Below are positions 9,481-19,599 of a stretch of DNA of 64,000 nucleotides, piece by piece. The stretch lies in NCBI GenBank assembly GCA_022494885.1, contig JAGVSM010005036.1, positions 30,183 through 94,182 on the forward strand. Direction: 5' to 3'. A program made the translations under genes and the position numbers. The notes under the pieces were generated by a model. It saw only the letters and a program-made list of their open reading frames with translations. It was not told where the DNA came from and did no database searches. The stretch comes from Micrasema longulum. Taxonomy: Eukaryota > Arthropoda > Insecta > Trichoptera > Brachycentridae. Positions within the stretch are counted from its first letter, which is position 1. Each line of letters starts with the position of its first letter.

Positions 9481-10165
9481 CGGTAATTAGTTGATAGTAA
9501 AAATAAATACTAAATAATTCAGTTAAATAATAGTAGTAACACATCTATATGGTAGAATATGTAATTTAATAAACAGAATAATAAATAATTTATTGCTTCG
9601 ATTAGCAATAGTTAAATTATGTATTCACAATTTATTAGGCGTCGCTATTAAGTTTACTCAAAGATGATATGTACATTTGAAATATACAAAGAAGATGATA
9701 TACGTCGATGGCTTAGAACTAAAATATTGTACCACTATAAATCATAATACTGAGAAAATCGCATATGAAGTTTTGCACATCTTGGAAGATTTGATTATAT
9801 TTCATAGAAAAAAGGTTTTGAATCTGATATCTGATAATATTTTGTCATGGACTTTTGTTTGGCATAAATATAAATATATTGTTATGGAGTATATGTGTGC
9901 TTTTAAAAATATTGTTTACAGGATTTACAACATATTTTAGTGAGTATGTATCTTTGGGTATAGAGGATTAAGAGATGCAAATTTTAACACATAAAAATAT
10001 AGGTTTAACTTAATTCTTTTCAGTACTTAACTCATTTTTGGCAAAAATCGATCTTTTCTATCTTTGTTGTCTCTATGCTCGTTGTTATTTTAAAATAACG
10101 AAATTTTTTGGGCTAATATTATCATGTAATGGTAGTTTTAAATGTACTAGTTTAGTTTTGTGTTT
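9480..10165. other. No recognised feature
   Basis: Very AT-rich. The 87-codon frame at 9677-9940 has Ile/Lys/Tyr-rich composition expected by chance in such DNA and shows no motif. Confidence 0.4.
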
Positions 10166-10169
10166 CCCA

Positions 10170-10860
10170 AGGAATAACTATGGCGAGTAGTTCTGGCTGC
10201 GGAATATAAGAGTATCGAACGACCAAGACGCTTTCGCCATAGTGATCGCTTACGTCGAAGGACCTGTCAAGGCATCGCAAGAAGTGTTTATTACTACTGG
10301 TTGCAAATTACGCGGGAATGCGTTGTTCAAATATTGTTACAACCTCTACATCCTTTGTACCCACACTCACTGTTTACTCCAAAAAACCAGTATCCTTTGA
10401 TCACCCGCAACAATAATACCTTGTTTCGTGAATCACGCGTTTATTTTGTTGAACGTGTACCGCATCATAGACTTTGTTTCCACCAACCACTAGTGCTCAG
10501 TTCCAGATCGGGAGCCTTTCCTGGCGTTGGTGCCGCTCGCTAGTGACCAATCGGACCACATCAATTCCATCAAGAGAGAACCAGGTTAGCGGCATCCATT
10601 CCTAATCCATCTCATTCGTTGGTGTTGTGACCGATTGACACATACCGCATATCGAGGATATTAATTTATTTCATTAAAATTAATAGACAGACCACTCCGC
10701 TAAATAATATCGTAGAAGCCTTAGGGCTTCGTCCCCCGCAATTTCTCACCCCGCATTCGCGTAAGAATTTGTTCTCCCACCAAGTAAATCAGTTTTTTTT
10801 TGTTATTCTGTCATTTTTTTATTATTTTTATGTTTGTGTACACACTGTCATTCATTCACT
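10170..10860. other. GC-richer island, possibly the body of a retroelement
   Basis: A 0.6-kb block with clearly higher G+C and several CpGs contains an 80-codon plus-strand frame (10301-10543). In a second frame near 10690-10790 it reads NNIVEALGLRPPQFLTPHS. Neither was recognised. Because it leads without a break into the folded 3' region at 10920 and the A tail at 11093, I infer it is the upstream part of one retroposed unit. Confidence 0.3.
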
Positions 10861-10919
10861 TCTTAATCTGCGTAGAGTTTGAATTTCTTAGGAATATTTT
10901 TAATAACTTTTCTCTATGA

Positions 10920-11101
10920 GCAGCTGACAGAGAGTCTCCCAAGACTCTATAACAGCTGCGAGTGGATGGTGGGCTTAAGGATATGCCCTTAATGTCATTC
11001 ATTGCCTTTTCTGTTTTGTTATTTGTGTGCTCATTGTAACTTGTTTACTGCCAAAATTATGATGATTGTCTTGGTTGGAGGCCTCAATAAAGAAAAAAAA
11101 A
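10920..11101 (+). mobile_element. Structured retroelement 3' end with AATAAA and A tail
   Basis: Two nested stems, GCAGCTG/CAGCTGC (10920-10926 with 10953-10959) and AGAGTCT/AGACTCT (10931-10937 with 10942-10948, loop CCCA), are followed by TTAAGG/CCTTAA (10975-10980 with 10987-10992). An AATAAA at 11086-11091 sits one base before a nine-A run. The hairpins are perfect. This is the form of a retroposed RNA 3' end; the family was not recognised. Confidence 0.55.
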
Positions 11102-11104
11102 TAT

Positions 11105-11545
11105 TTACCCAAGATACTTTTTCGCTTTTATGAAAATATGTTTTTAATTATCCACTATCATTACTTAAAGTATAATACGAGTGTGTTGAATTATCAAAAA
11201 AGACTTTTATACAAAAAATAATAAATCATGTAATTCAAAAATAGGGTAAGGGTTACCAAACCAAAATCTATAAATGTAACAGCCGAAAATGGATTCCAGC
11301 ATCACTCGAGCGTTAAATACTCTACCAGCAATCGGCTTTGTCCTTAATTGACGACCATAAATCCCTCACAAGTGCACAGGGGTGCGAAAATTCCTATTTC
11401 TTTTTACTGCATTTAACAATATTTTTAATTTATGTTTGTTACATTTTTCAATAAGTCCTGTTAAAATATTCAAAAACTTTTTTGTTGTAAAATAAATAAC
11501 TCTATGTCGCTTTTACAATTAAAAATACAGAAACACTTTTCTAAA
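11105..11545. other. No recognised feature
   Basis: AT-rich. A patch of mixed composition (11280-11390) shows no open frame or repeat match in the window. Confidence 0.4.
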
Positions 11546-11549
11546 TGTA

Positions 11550-12130
11550 TATTTCACTAGCGGACCCGACAGACGTTGTCCTCCCCGAACGTTGTTTGCC
11601 CGCTATTCGCTGGTTCAGTAAACGTAAAATCTCGAAAAATTTAAATGTTTGATAAACTATATTCAATTCAATTTATTTATTTAAATATAACATATACATT
11701 ACAAACAAATATTCAACACGTACATACTATAAAAAAGAAAAAAAATACATGAAACAGATTCATGTCAAAGTAGTAGGAGAATCCTGCTCCGGGAAACCCC
11801 TTCGGATACATGGAACATATTAATATCCAGAGCGATGTTGTTCGAAATAGCGGTAGCCTTTCCAACAGGCATAACTATCGGCAGGTTGATCCTATATATC
11901 GGAATATGAAACAATCTATGCTGACGCTATCTTGGGTAATTACCAACTTAGTGACATTTAGCATTGAGATTGCAGCGCCACCTACCGGATCCAATTGTAA
12001 ATCTAAACCATCCGAGAACCTACCCAAACACACACGAAAAATTGCATCAAAATCGGGTTAGTCGTTTAGGAGGAAATCAGTGACATACTCAAACACGCGA
12101 ACAGAAGAATTATACATATGACCAGATTAA
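11550..12130 (+). repeat. Unclassified interspersed repeat, interrupted
   Basis: It begins CACTAGCGGACCCGACAGAC and GTTGTCCTCCCCGAACG. It ends AAAATCGGGTTAGTCGTTTA then GGAGGAAATCAG and GAAGAATTATACATA. Repeats with ends of this style are common in insect genomes (general knowledge; exact family not assigned). The block 11655-11795 looks like an antisense LINE tail inserted in it: a T-rich (TTTA)n start and a GGAG/CTCC hairpin near 11777. The 83-codon frame at 11810-12061 is probably repeat sequence. Confidence 0.45.
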
Positions 12131-12274
12131 TAAAGAAATAAGAGCACACGTTATTAATTTTTGATTTTTTTTTGAGCTATTTACATATTTGTTTTAAGAG
12201 TTAGTTTTTTGTTTTATCTTCTCATGTGATTGGCTAAGAGTCCTCGTCGTGCTCAAATCAAATAAAAAGAAAAC

Positions 12275-12350
12275 CGCACGTAAATCGGTTAAGCCGTTTA
12301 GGAGGAGTTCAGCGCCATCACACGTACAAAAGAATTATACATATAATTTT
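12275..12350 (+). repeat. Second copy of the 11.6-12.1 kb repeat end
   Basis: AAATCGGTTAAGCCGTTTAG, GAGGAGTTCAGCGCCA and AGAATTATACATATAA repeat the 3' end seen at 12045-12120. Only the last part is present. Confidence 0.55.
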
Positions 12351-12654
12351 AAAATAAATGCACAAATAAATAATATTTTTGTAATTTCAGCATATGTTAA
12401 TTTGGTTATTAATTTATTTTTCTTTTCATTTCTTTTCATGGTTATGTCATACCATATACATATATGTGCTATAAACTTTTAATATTTTTTTAAAAAATGG
12501 CCAATGCTCAGACGCTGTGGTCTTTGTGGGCATTTTTTATACATTTACGTATGTTACATGTACTTTCCTCACCTTGAGTTTTGTCTCTGAATGCTGACAT
12601 TAGTGATTATGTGGGTAACTATAATATAATAATTTCAATCTTGATTAGTTGCAA

Positions 12655-12850
12655 CTGAGAGGGAAAACGTTTTTGAGAAGGAAATATGGAAGTCTAGGCA
12701 TTTACTAGACTTGGGACCTGTCATTGGCTGATTTAAGTGGCCACTTTAAACACTGGAACATTCACCATTTTGACTTTATTTAAACATTCATATTTCCTTA
12801 ACTCTTCCATCTGTTGACTTTTGTAAAGTAAGCCTTTATCATTTGGGTAA
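12655..12850 (+). mobile_element. Palindromic MITE (family M), left part
   Basis: It starts CAACTGAGAGGGAAAACG, then GGAAGTCTAGGCATTTAC, CCTGTCATTGGCTG and TAAGTGGCCACTTTA, and carries on into the family interior (GTAAAGTAAG..GGGTAAGATTTA). The right terminal repeat is missing or decayed. Confidence 0.65.
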
Positions 12851-12949
12851 GATTTATACGTTCAGATCTCAACTGATATCCCATTTATTTTGTTTGTCAT
12901 ACCCTCAAATTTGACATCAGAAAATGTAATATAGTGTTAAATAGAAGTT

Positions 12950-13045
12950 TGATAGAATTGTATAGCGTTCTTGAGGTGATTTTTAACAAAAATGGCGCTA
13001 TTTTAATTAATCAGAATGTTATTATTATTAAAAGTATTATAGTCT
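12950..13045 (+). mobile_element. CR1/L2-like LINE 3' tail with (ATT)n
   Basis: It contains AGCGTTCTTGAGGTGATTTT, AAAAATGGCGCTATTTTA and a (TTA)n end. The same ending follows a readable LINE C-terminus at 54580-54893 and recurs at 38690-38785. Confidence 0.65.
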
Positions 13046-13129
13046 AGGTTTAAGAAATTCACTAACATTTCCGCAAAACAATTTTTATTTTAATCTCATT
13101 TTTAGAAAATCGATTTGAAGAGATCCGGA

Positions 13130-13325
13130 TGAATAGCTATCGACAAAATCAGAAACCGGCTTTACGTCGTCACGAAGAGCGAATGGAAGTTGAAGATGGA
13201 CATATCAAAAGTTGGAATAATTGTCGCGCATTCATGAGAAGATGTATGAATGTAGAGGAAGCGAGATCTGTGTGCAAAGACAAAGAAATATAGGGTTTTC
13301 TCCTCTCTGCCTACGAACGAAGTGA
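13130..13325 (+). mobile_element. RTE-like LINE tail
   Basis: GATGAATAGCTATCGACAA.., GAAGATGGACATATCAAAAG, ATGTATGAATGTAGAGGAAG and a final TCTCTGCCTACG match the tail at 60800-61080 and the end of the 8.7-kb copy. No open frame of useful length remains. Confidence 0.6.
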
Positions 13326-13486
13326 TTGCTTGTTTGTTTTTTTTATTCTGCTTCTCAAAGACTTTTGTTATAAAGTTGTCTTGGAGATTCATATTTTATG
13401 GTTCGAGTAAACCATTTCGTAGGAGGAGAATTACTTTTGAGTGTGTTGGTTCTTCAGCACACAACTGCATTACATTACGTGTGATT

Positions 13487-13528
13487 TATCTCAAACTCGG
13501 ATGTTCTGTGCTGTAATTCACCACTATA
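13487..13528 (+). mobile_element. SINE family B tail fragment
   Basis: TCAAACTCGGATGTTCTGTG and CTGTAATTCACCAC match the B-family tail (TCAAGCCTGGGTGTTC.., ATGTAATTCACCAC). The head is not readable. Confidence 0.4.
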
Positions 13529-13914
13529 AATGTATGAATGTACATATACATATATTAAGGAACAATAATAATTTAATATTTAACTATGAAAATGTTTCAA
13601 CCCTGATTTGAGCACCTGAAACAAGGGAGGTTTGTGCCACCAACCGAAACGTGCTAAGTACCGGGTATTTGTTTAACCGAATTCCGCTCAAAACCGATTT
13701 CTAATTAAAAATGCCCTATTCATTAATACCCAAGATACGGTGCAATGGATTCCATTTTTTATAATATATTATCTGTAAATAGAAAAAAACTGCACCAAAA
13801 TCATTAACTTTTAGTAGAAAAAAATATAAGCTCTTTTACTTATTTGATTTCCGAATAAACTTATCAAAAGGGAAATATCACATACTAAGAATACTAATAA
13901 AAATATTTTATTTG

Positions 13915-14245
13915 AATTTAGAAAAATCAATTGTGTTTTCGAAATCAATATGGATTTTATGGAGAAATTTTTTCATGCATAACTTAAAAAAAGAAATTAT
14001 AAAAAAATATGTTTCTAAAAAAATGCGACATGTTTGGCATTGATAATTATTGCGACGTCAAGATTCGTGGCGATGTTCTATAAAACTTTAAACGGCCACA
14101 AATAAAGTTCAAAATTAACATCATGACGTATTAGGGGCGTGGCCTTCGCGTAGTTTTCGCGGGGTCAAAATTATTAATTTCAAAGTATTTTCATGCTACT
14201 AATTAGGAGTAAATTATTTTTTTCTCGACAGTTTTTCATGGACCC
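13915..14245 (+). repeat. Unclassified 0.33-kb repeat, copy 1
   Basis: Shared landmarks with 25340-25680 and, in reverse, 39505-39835: TCGAAATCAATATGGAT, GGAGAAAT.TTTTCAT, GACGTCAAGATTCGTG, ATGACGTATTAGGGGCG and TTCGCGGGGTCAAAATTA. Copies are about 75-80% alike by eye. There is no coding potential and no clear terminal inverted repeat. It may be a non-autonomous DNA element. Confidence 0.6.
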
Positions 14246-16384
14246 TCATTACTTTGAAATTGAAAAAAAAAATTGAAAAAAAAATCTCCATAGTGAAATT
14301 TTTTAATGTATTTAATATTTTTAATAAAATATTAGCGTTTTTATGAATCTACGATGCTTTCTTGATACCAACAATAAAAATATATACATTTTTTAAGATA
14401 ATTAATAACCAAAAATAACATACAATAACTAAGAAAAGAGACACAGCTCATTGTTCTCGTGTGTTGTAGAGTGGTGTGTTGGGGAGCCATCTGGTGTCCA
14501 TAAATCATTGAAATTTACGTGCTTACACAAACAAAAACGGTATGTTTGCTTGGTTCACCGACAGGCAATTACACATAAAAAACCCTATTAAACATTCGAA
14601 CTCACTATTAAAATTTAAGAAAGAAATTTTTCATTTACTACTGTCTCACTACCAAAACACGCCATTTTTTCATCTTTTATTTGCGTATTTATTAGTAAGT
14701 TAAGTTGATCCCCATTTAACTAACTGAAATGCCGACTAATAAAGATTTTAAAGCTGTTGATTGGCTAAAAAAAAATCTCCATATATAAAACAACTCAAAA
14801 TCTGTAATAGCGAAATACTTTACACGGGACCTCTTTTTGCCTTTGAACAAGGTATTTGAAATACACTAACATTCAAATGTCGTAAACAGACAAGATGTCG
14901 ACGAACTGAAATTAAACTCAACATGGTTATCGGTAGTACACTTGACGAAAATGAAACAAAATTCGCCTACTATCGATTGCGACACGGTACAAATTATTAG
15001 TACGTAAACTAAACACATATTTTTCCTATAAAACACACAGTTTACTCTGAAGACGGCCCCTGCAATGATAAACAAAGGGAACATCAAAAAAAGATACATA
15101 CCTATCAAGAGTTTATATTTCTTCAATGTAGGTATAATTTATTCACTCATTGAAAGTTAATAAATATATGTGAATAAACAAAACAACACAAAGAGATTGC
15201 CAAGTTTCTATAAATAAATACGCAGTCTAAAAATAAATAATTAAATTAAACCAAATAAAATAATAACGTCAGTTCCACATACTGCTGTCTTCCAATAACG
15301 GTGACCGTGCACATCAACGCACTTATATAAAAAGAGGCATTTATTTACAAAAGTGTATGAAAAAAAGCATGTATCAATTATGTGATTATATTAATCAATA
15401 AAAAAAAAAATTAATCTTTTTAAAAAATTGTGAATTCTTTAGTTCAAAATTTGTTGATTTACCCTCTCGTGCACGAATTATGATTGAATAAAATTGTTTG
15501 AGAATACTGCCTGTAGTAAAATGAGTATAGACAGTAAAACATTTTTTTAACCTTTATTACAAAATGGTTAAATCTATGTGTCTTACGTGAGGCTTAAAGT
15601 GATCAAGAGCCACAGCGTTTATAACACAAAGCCAAAAAAAAAGTTATTCTGAAAATACAATATACACATAAATACAATATAAATAAAATTACACACAGTT
15701 TATTAAGGTCAAATTTTAAAAGTGAATTATTTTTTGTACGAAGTAGACACACATCGACAAAAAAACATAATAAACGATGGCAATTAAAATTGAAATAAAC
15801 ACGGGTTAGTGTTTTCATCGAATGGTGATTTTTTACACCATTAGTATTAGCAAAGTTTTTAAATTATTTATTATATTAAAACCATTATTTATAAATATAA
15901 ACTTAAACCAATTTATTTAAATTACTCACCATTTTTTTTTAAAATTTTATTTATTAGATTTTTATATTGGATATTTTTGTTTTTTTTTTTTTTACTTATT
16001 CATAAATGTTTCTATTTTTGAAATTTCTTCATTTTTATTACAATATAATATTATAACTATAATATATTATAATAGTGTTTATTTAGTATGCAATATATCT
16101 TATATTTATGTTGCTTTAAAACAGGTATATCTGTATCTAGTTAAGCCGCAAGACCTTTTTTTGCAATTTTTACATGTCAAAAACTTATTTTGTTTCATTT
16201 TGTTTTATTTTGTATTGGAAGTATGTACTTATTTTTTTTGCCAATAAACGCCGTATTTTGGCAATGAACTGAAAAAAAGTCTAAAATGATGAATATACAT
16301 TGTGATAGTAAAATAATATCTAATCAAAGATGACTGGTTTTGAGACCTTAAATCAAATCTTCGCGTATGAAAGAGTTAAAAAAT
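14246..16384. other. No recognised feature
   Basis: About 2.1 kb of AT-rich DNA. Two 71-86 codon minus-strand frames (14866-15126, 15603-15818) have hydrophobic, Cys/Phe-rich composition but no signal or family motif and are treated as chance. No repeat match within the window was noticed. Confidence 0.4.
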
Positions 16385-16474
16385 GTTAGTGTTGATATGG
16401 TTAAGGGAGTTAAGTCAACGAATATATTGAAGTTTATTCGTTGACTTATCTCCTTTTACCTTATCAACACAGAT
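16385..16474. ncRNA. MicroRNA-precursor-like hairpin (candidate)
   Basis: Arms 16390-16424 and 16435-16469 pair at 31 of 35 positions, with one further G-U pair and three isolated T-T mismatches, around a 10-nt loop. The pairing extends one more base pair outward (16389-16470). The most stable section is TAAGTCAACGAATA with TATTCGTTGACTTA. Length, small loop and scattered single mismatches fit an animal pre-miRNA on either strand. A short palindromic MITE would look the same. Expression cannot be judged here. Confidence 0.4.
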
Positions 16475-17340
16475 TTATTACCGTTAAATATTTTGATAAA
16501 TTCTTTAAAGTAAATTGCTTCGCGTTTGATCTGTCTACTAAGACCCAAAGACAAAATGGTTTACGGTTATTGTGTTGCATTAGGGTGAAACTTTTTAATA
16601 TGGGAACGATTCTAATAATCATAACTTACACCTGATTTTTAATTAAGCTGTATCCTTCCGTGTTTGCAGAGTATTAAGACAACCTCTCTCACATAAAGTT
16701 TAAACACTGACCGCCCTGAGTCCTGCAAGGATTTTAATTAAAAAGAAAGCTCGTTGATAAAGCGTGTTCCATTTATTCAGTCAAGATAGGGAACGATGCG
16801 GCTTGAAATTTATTTAAAAACACTGCGCACACAAAAATTAACAAAAAAAAAATGTAACAACCTCAAATTACTTAAAAGTAAGTTTTTCACTCTTTGGTTT
16901 TTCCACTTTTATTTTTAATTTTTACCAGTGATTGGTGGGAGTCGTATATTTCTACAATTCTTATGTTATATACAAGTGAAAGCGTAAATTAAAAAAATGT
17001 ATGTGTAAATATAGTTTCAACTCATTAAAATCATCTCTTTATAAACATTTTATGATATTCTATACTAACTACTTGTAAAAACCACATGTGTCCTACGAAC
17101 TAATGTTTACTTATTTTATAAACATAATATACCGACTCCTTTATATATTTTATTAGCTTTCTATGACGTACATTATTTTGGTAGTTTTTATTTTTCTTGT
17201 TATATAGTAAATCTTTTTTTGATTATTTTTAATGTGTGTGAATGGTAATTGTAATTGTAAAAGGGACTTGTGCCGTATAATAAATAACTAAACAAATTTC
17301 ATGTTGTTGCTCTTTCGAGTACATCGTATATAAATAATAA
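16475..17340. other. No recognised feature
   Basis: Mostly AT-rich. The stretch 16640-16830 has mixed composition (CCTTCCGTGTTTGCAG, ACCGCCCTGAGTCCTGC, GGGAACGATGCGGC) and no repeat match. It could be conserved non-coding DNA, but there is no direct support. Confidence 0.3.
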
Positions 17341-17344
17341 GTAA

Positions 17345-17590
17345 AACTATTGGTTTCCCTTCAATTCAAATTCAAAGTGGAGGGCATCATCAACAGCCGT
17401 AAAATTGACAGAGCCGAACACCGCTTTGGCCCGCAACGCATTATCCGCTGCAATTTCAGCTTGGACAAGATACTAAACGTCGCGCATCGGACGAACATTC
17501 ACTTTTCATCTTGGCATTTCGTGTCGCCAGCCCACCAGCTTCCCGCCAGTGTTCGCATGGTAAATTCCTTTTGTACGAGATAATATGATG
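17345..17590. other. Candidate coding exon or gene fragment
   Basis: A GC-richer block is open on both strands. On the plus strand 17350-17583 is one frame, with a pyrimidine-rich lead-in ending in AG near 17378 and a good donor CATG|GTAAAT at 17560. On the minus strand a frame reads AEIAADNALRAKAVFGSV, continues NFTAVDDALHFEFELKG and ends at a TAG; its Ala/Asp/Leu-rich composition looks more protein-like, and a TTTAG acceptor lies just upstream. No family was recognised. It could be a host exon, a processed gene piece or part of an old transposon. Confidence 0.25.
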
Positions 17591-17762
17591 TAACGTGTGT
17601 GTAACTGCTTAATAAATAACTGAAACTGTAATGCATTTTCCTCGTTTAACCTCAAATTAACTCACGCGCACCCGTCCTGACAAATGCTTTTCTACAAAAT
17701 ACTAATAAACTGTTTTACTTAAATGCGAATTTTTGACAATTTTAAGATTTACGAAAAAAATA

Positions 17763-18130
17763 TGTGTCCGGATGGTTAAAGAATACAGTCTTGAGTGTGG
17801 AAATATAACTAAAATACTGGACACGTGCATTCCCTCGATGGCTACTCTCGGGTAAAAATTCTGAGAATGGAAATCGAGTTGAGAAAAGTTTGCTTCGTTG
17901 TGTAATTATTTCCGTCTCCACCTATCATGCTTGAGCCCTGGATTCGATTCCTGGGAGGGCAATTGGAAACATTTGTTAATAAGGTAGTTTTTCACTGCAA
18001 TATTTCACTGTCCTTGAATTGTCATCTGAAGCGTAAGACTGATCACCTCACCGTCATGTAACATATGATTGAGATTCACTGCATGTTTTTTCCCGTGCAG
18101 TTCCCCATACTTAAATATGATGATGCTGAG
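17763..18130 (+). mobile_element. Composite SINE, family D
   Basis: A leader block (GTGTCCGGATGGTTAAAGAA, GGCTACTCTCGGGTAAAAAT, GAAATCGAGTTGAGA) precedes a tRNA-like box B region (CCCTGGATTCGATTCCTGGG). The core shared with family A follows: CAATATTTCACTGTCCTTGA, ATCTGAAGCGTAAG and ACTGATCACCTCACC. Other copies are at 47655, 63110 and, in reverse, 18745. Box A is decayed here. Confidence 0.7.
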
Positions 18131-18740
18131 AAATGTAAGGTTTTTTTCTTTTAAAAACTTTTTTTTTATTGTAAAACACTTCATGATCATAATTAACAAT
18201 AAACTGTCTTAATAATATTATTCATTCAGGTTAAATATTTTTGTACAATTACTTGGCAATAAAGTTAATTTAAGGTTCAAACGCTATTAAATTATGTAAG
18301 TACCTACCTACCTAACTACCGATACAAATATATTCTAGTTTTGATGTCTATATAAGTCAAGTAGAATCAAAAGCAATAATCTACTACTTTTTAGGATAAA
18401 AGGTCAAAATTGAAAATTTAATAATAAGTCCTTTATAAGATCAAAAAGTATTTTTATGTGTTTCAGATGAAATAAAAGTTAAAGTAATGAATATATTCTA
18501 ATTTTTTTAAATTGCTATAAGCAATTTGTGGTTACATAATAAGCAAAAAACAAAAAAAACAGTGTATGGGTTCTTGCAGCACTGGACACATGAAACTCCA
18601 GGTGTTAACCCTGCCAGCACAAAGACGCAACATGGCACTAACAACCGAAAACTTAAACCAGATACTCCGACCACAATTGATTCTAGTTGCCTTCAAAACT
18701 GCGACTGATAGTGCATAGGAAACTGCGTTAAAAAAAAATT
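18131..18740. other. No recognised feature
   Basis: AT-rich. A short plus-strand frame of 60 codons at 18526-18708 (Thr/Asn/Lys-rich) has no recognisable motif. Confidence 0.35.
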
Positions 18741-18744
18741 GGGA

Positions 18745-19265
18745 TGTGTCTTGATCATACGTTACATGACGGTAAGGTGATCAATCTTACGCTTCGGATG
18801 CCAATTCAAGAATAGTGAAATATTGCAGTAATAAACCACCTTATCAACAAATATTTCAAATCGACCCCCCCAGGAATCGAACCCAGGGCCTCAAGCACGA
18901 TAGGTGCAGACAACAACAACAGAATACAGTGTTGGGCTTCGTGGTGTAGCGGTTAAGACGCTTGACTCACACGCGGAAGGTTCCGGGTTCTATTCCCGGT
19001 GAGAACACAAAAATTAAAATGTGATTCTTTTCAAGCCTGGGTGTTCGGTGATGTAATTCACCACTTTTATTGGGCCTCCTGGCCTGGTGTGGTGCAAAAA
19101 AAAAGTTAAAATTTTAGTTAAAAGTTAACAACTACACAACAAAGCGGACTTTTTTCAACTTGGTTTCAATTCTCAAAATTTTAATTTGAGAGTAGCTATC
19201 AAGGCGAATGCACATGTCCAGTATTTTAGTTATATTTCCCAAACACAGAACTGGTATCCTTGTGT
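18745..19265 (-). mobile_element. Composite SINE, family D, split by another SINE
   Basis: The antisense D core lies at 18765-18850 (GGTGATCAATCTTACGCTTC, CCACCTTATCAACAAATATT), box B at 18875-18890 (GGAATCGAACCCAGGGCC), and the D leader resumes at 19130-19265 (AACTACACAACAAAGC, GAGAGTAGCTATC, GTCCAGTATTTTAGTTATAT). The D element is contiguous once the family B SINE at 18934-19104 is taken out. Confidence 0.7.
18934..19104 (+). mobile_element. tRNA-derived SINE, family B
   Basis: Box A GTGGTGTAGCGGTTAAGACG and box B GGTTCTATTCC (18986-18996) lie in a well-paired T-arm (CCGGG/CCCGG). They are followed by CAAGCCTGGGTGTTCGGTG, ATGTAATTCACCAC, TTGGGCCTCCTGGCCTGGTG and an A tail (19096-19104). 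It is inserted in the antisense D element. The near-identical body at 51210-51373 shows a defined family. Confidence 0.8.
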
Positions 19266-19373
19266 CGTTTGCACTATTCATTCATCATCAGGATTGGTAT
19301 TTTTTGTATATATAACATAATGTACTTTGTACCGTGTCACAGTCTTTGATGTGCCATCATCACCATCATCATT

Positions 19374-19595
19374 CTATATCCGCTTCCTAGTTGCAGCATA
19401 TGGTGTTCGCAAAGATCCTCCAGGAATCTCATCCTCCCAAGTCAGGTTTGCGTCCCGTAGTTCTGACATGAACTGCCGAGAAACAGTCAGCGGTGGACGT
19501 CCAAGATGTCGAGAACCTGATGCCTTGTAAAGTAGGCAAGCATGCTTAAGGCTTCCAGGAGGCATCCGCAGTACAGGCGTAATATAAATATTCAA
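19374..19595 (-). pseudogene. LINE C-terminal fragment
   Basis: The minus-strand frame reads VLRMPPGSLKHACLLYKA, SGSRHLGRPPLTVSRQF, MSELRDANLTWEDEIPGG. RMPxxxLxxxxLxYxASGSRxxGRPPLT followed by a conserved acidic-W block resembles the basic C-terminal tail of LINE polyproteins (G-x-R-x-x-GRP motif). Composition is richer in GC than the surroundings. The rest of the element is absent. The family assignment is less certain than for the other LINE pieces. Confidence 0.5.
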
Positions 19596-19599
19596 ATAC

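Noticed and set aside
9677..9940. 87-codon frame as a small gene
   Set aside because: Ile/Lys/Tyr-rich composition expected by chance in AT-rich DNA, no motif.
14866..15126. 86-codon minus-strand frame with a hydrophobic start as a secreted peptide gene
   Set aside because: No signal-peptide cleavage pattern that I trust, no cysteine spacing of a known family, and no promoter or splice context.
18934..19010. tRNA gene (well-paired T-arm CCGGG/CCCGG)
   Set aside because: It has the same SINE tail as 51210-51373 and no proper acceptor stem.
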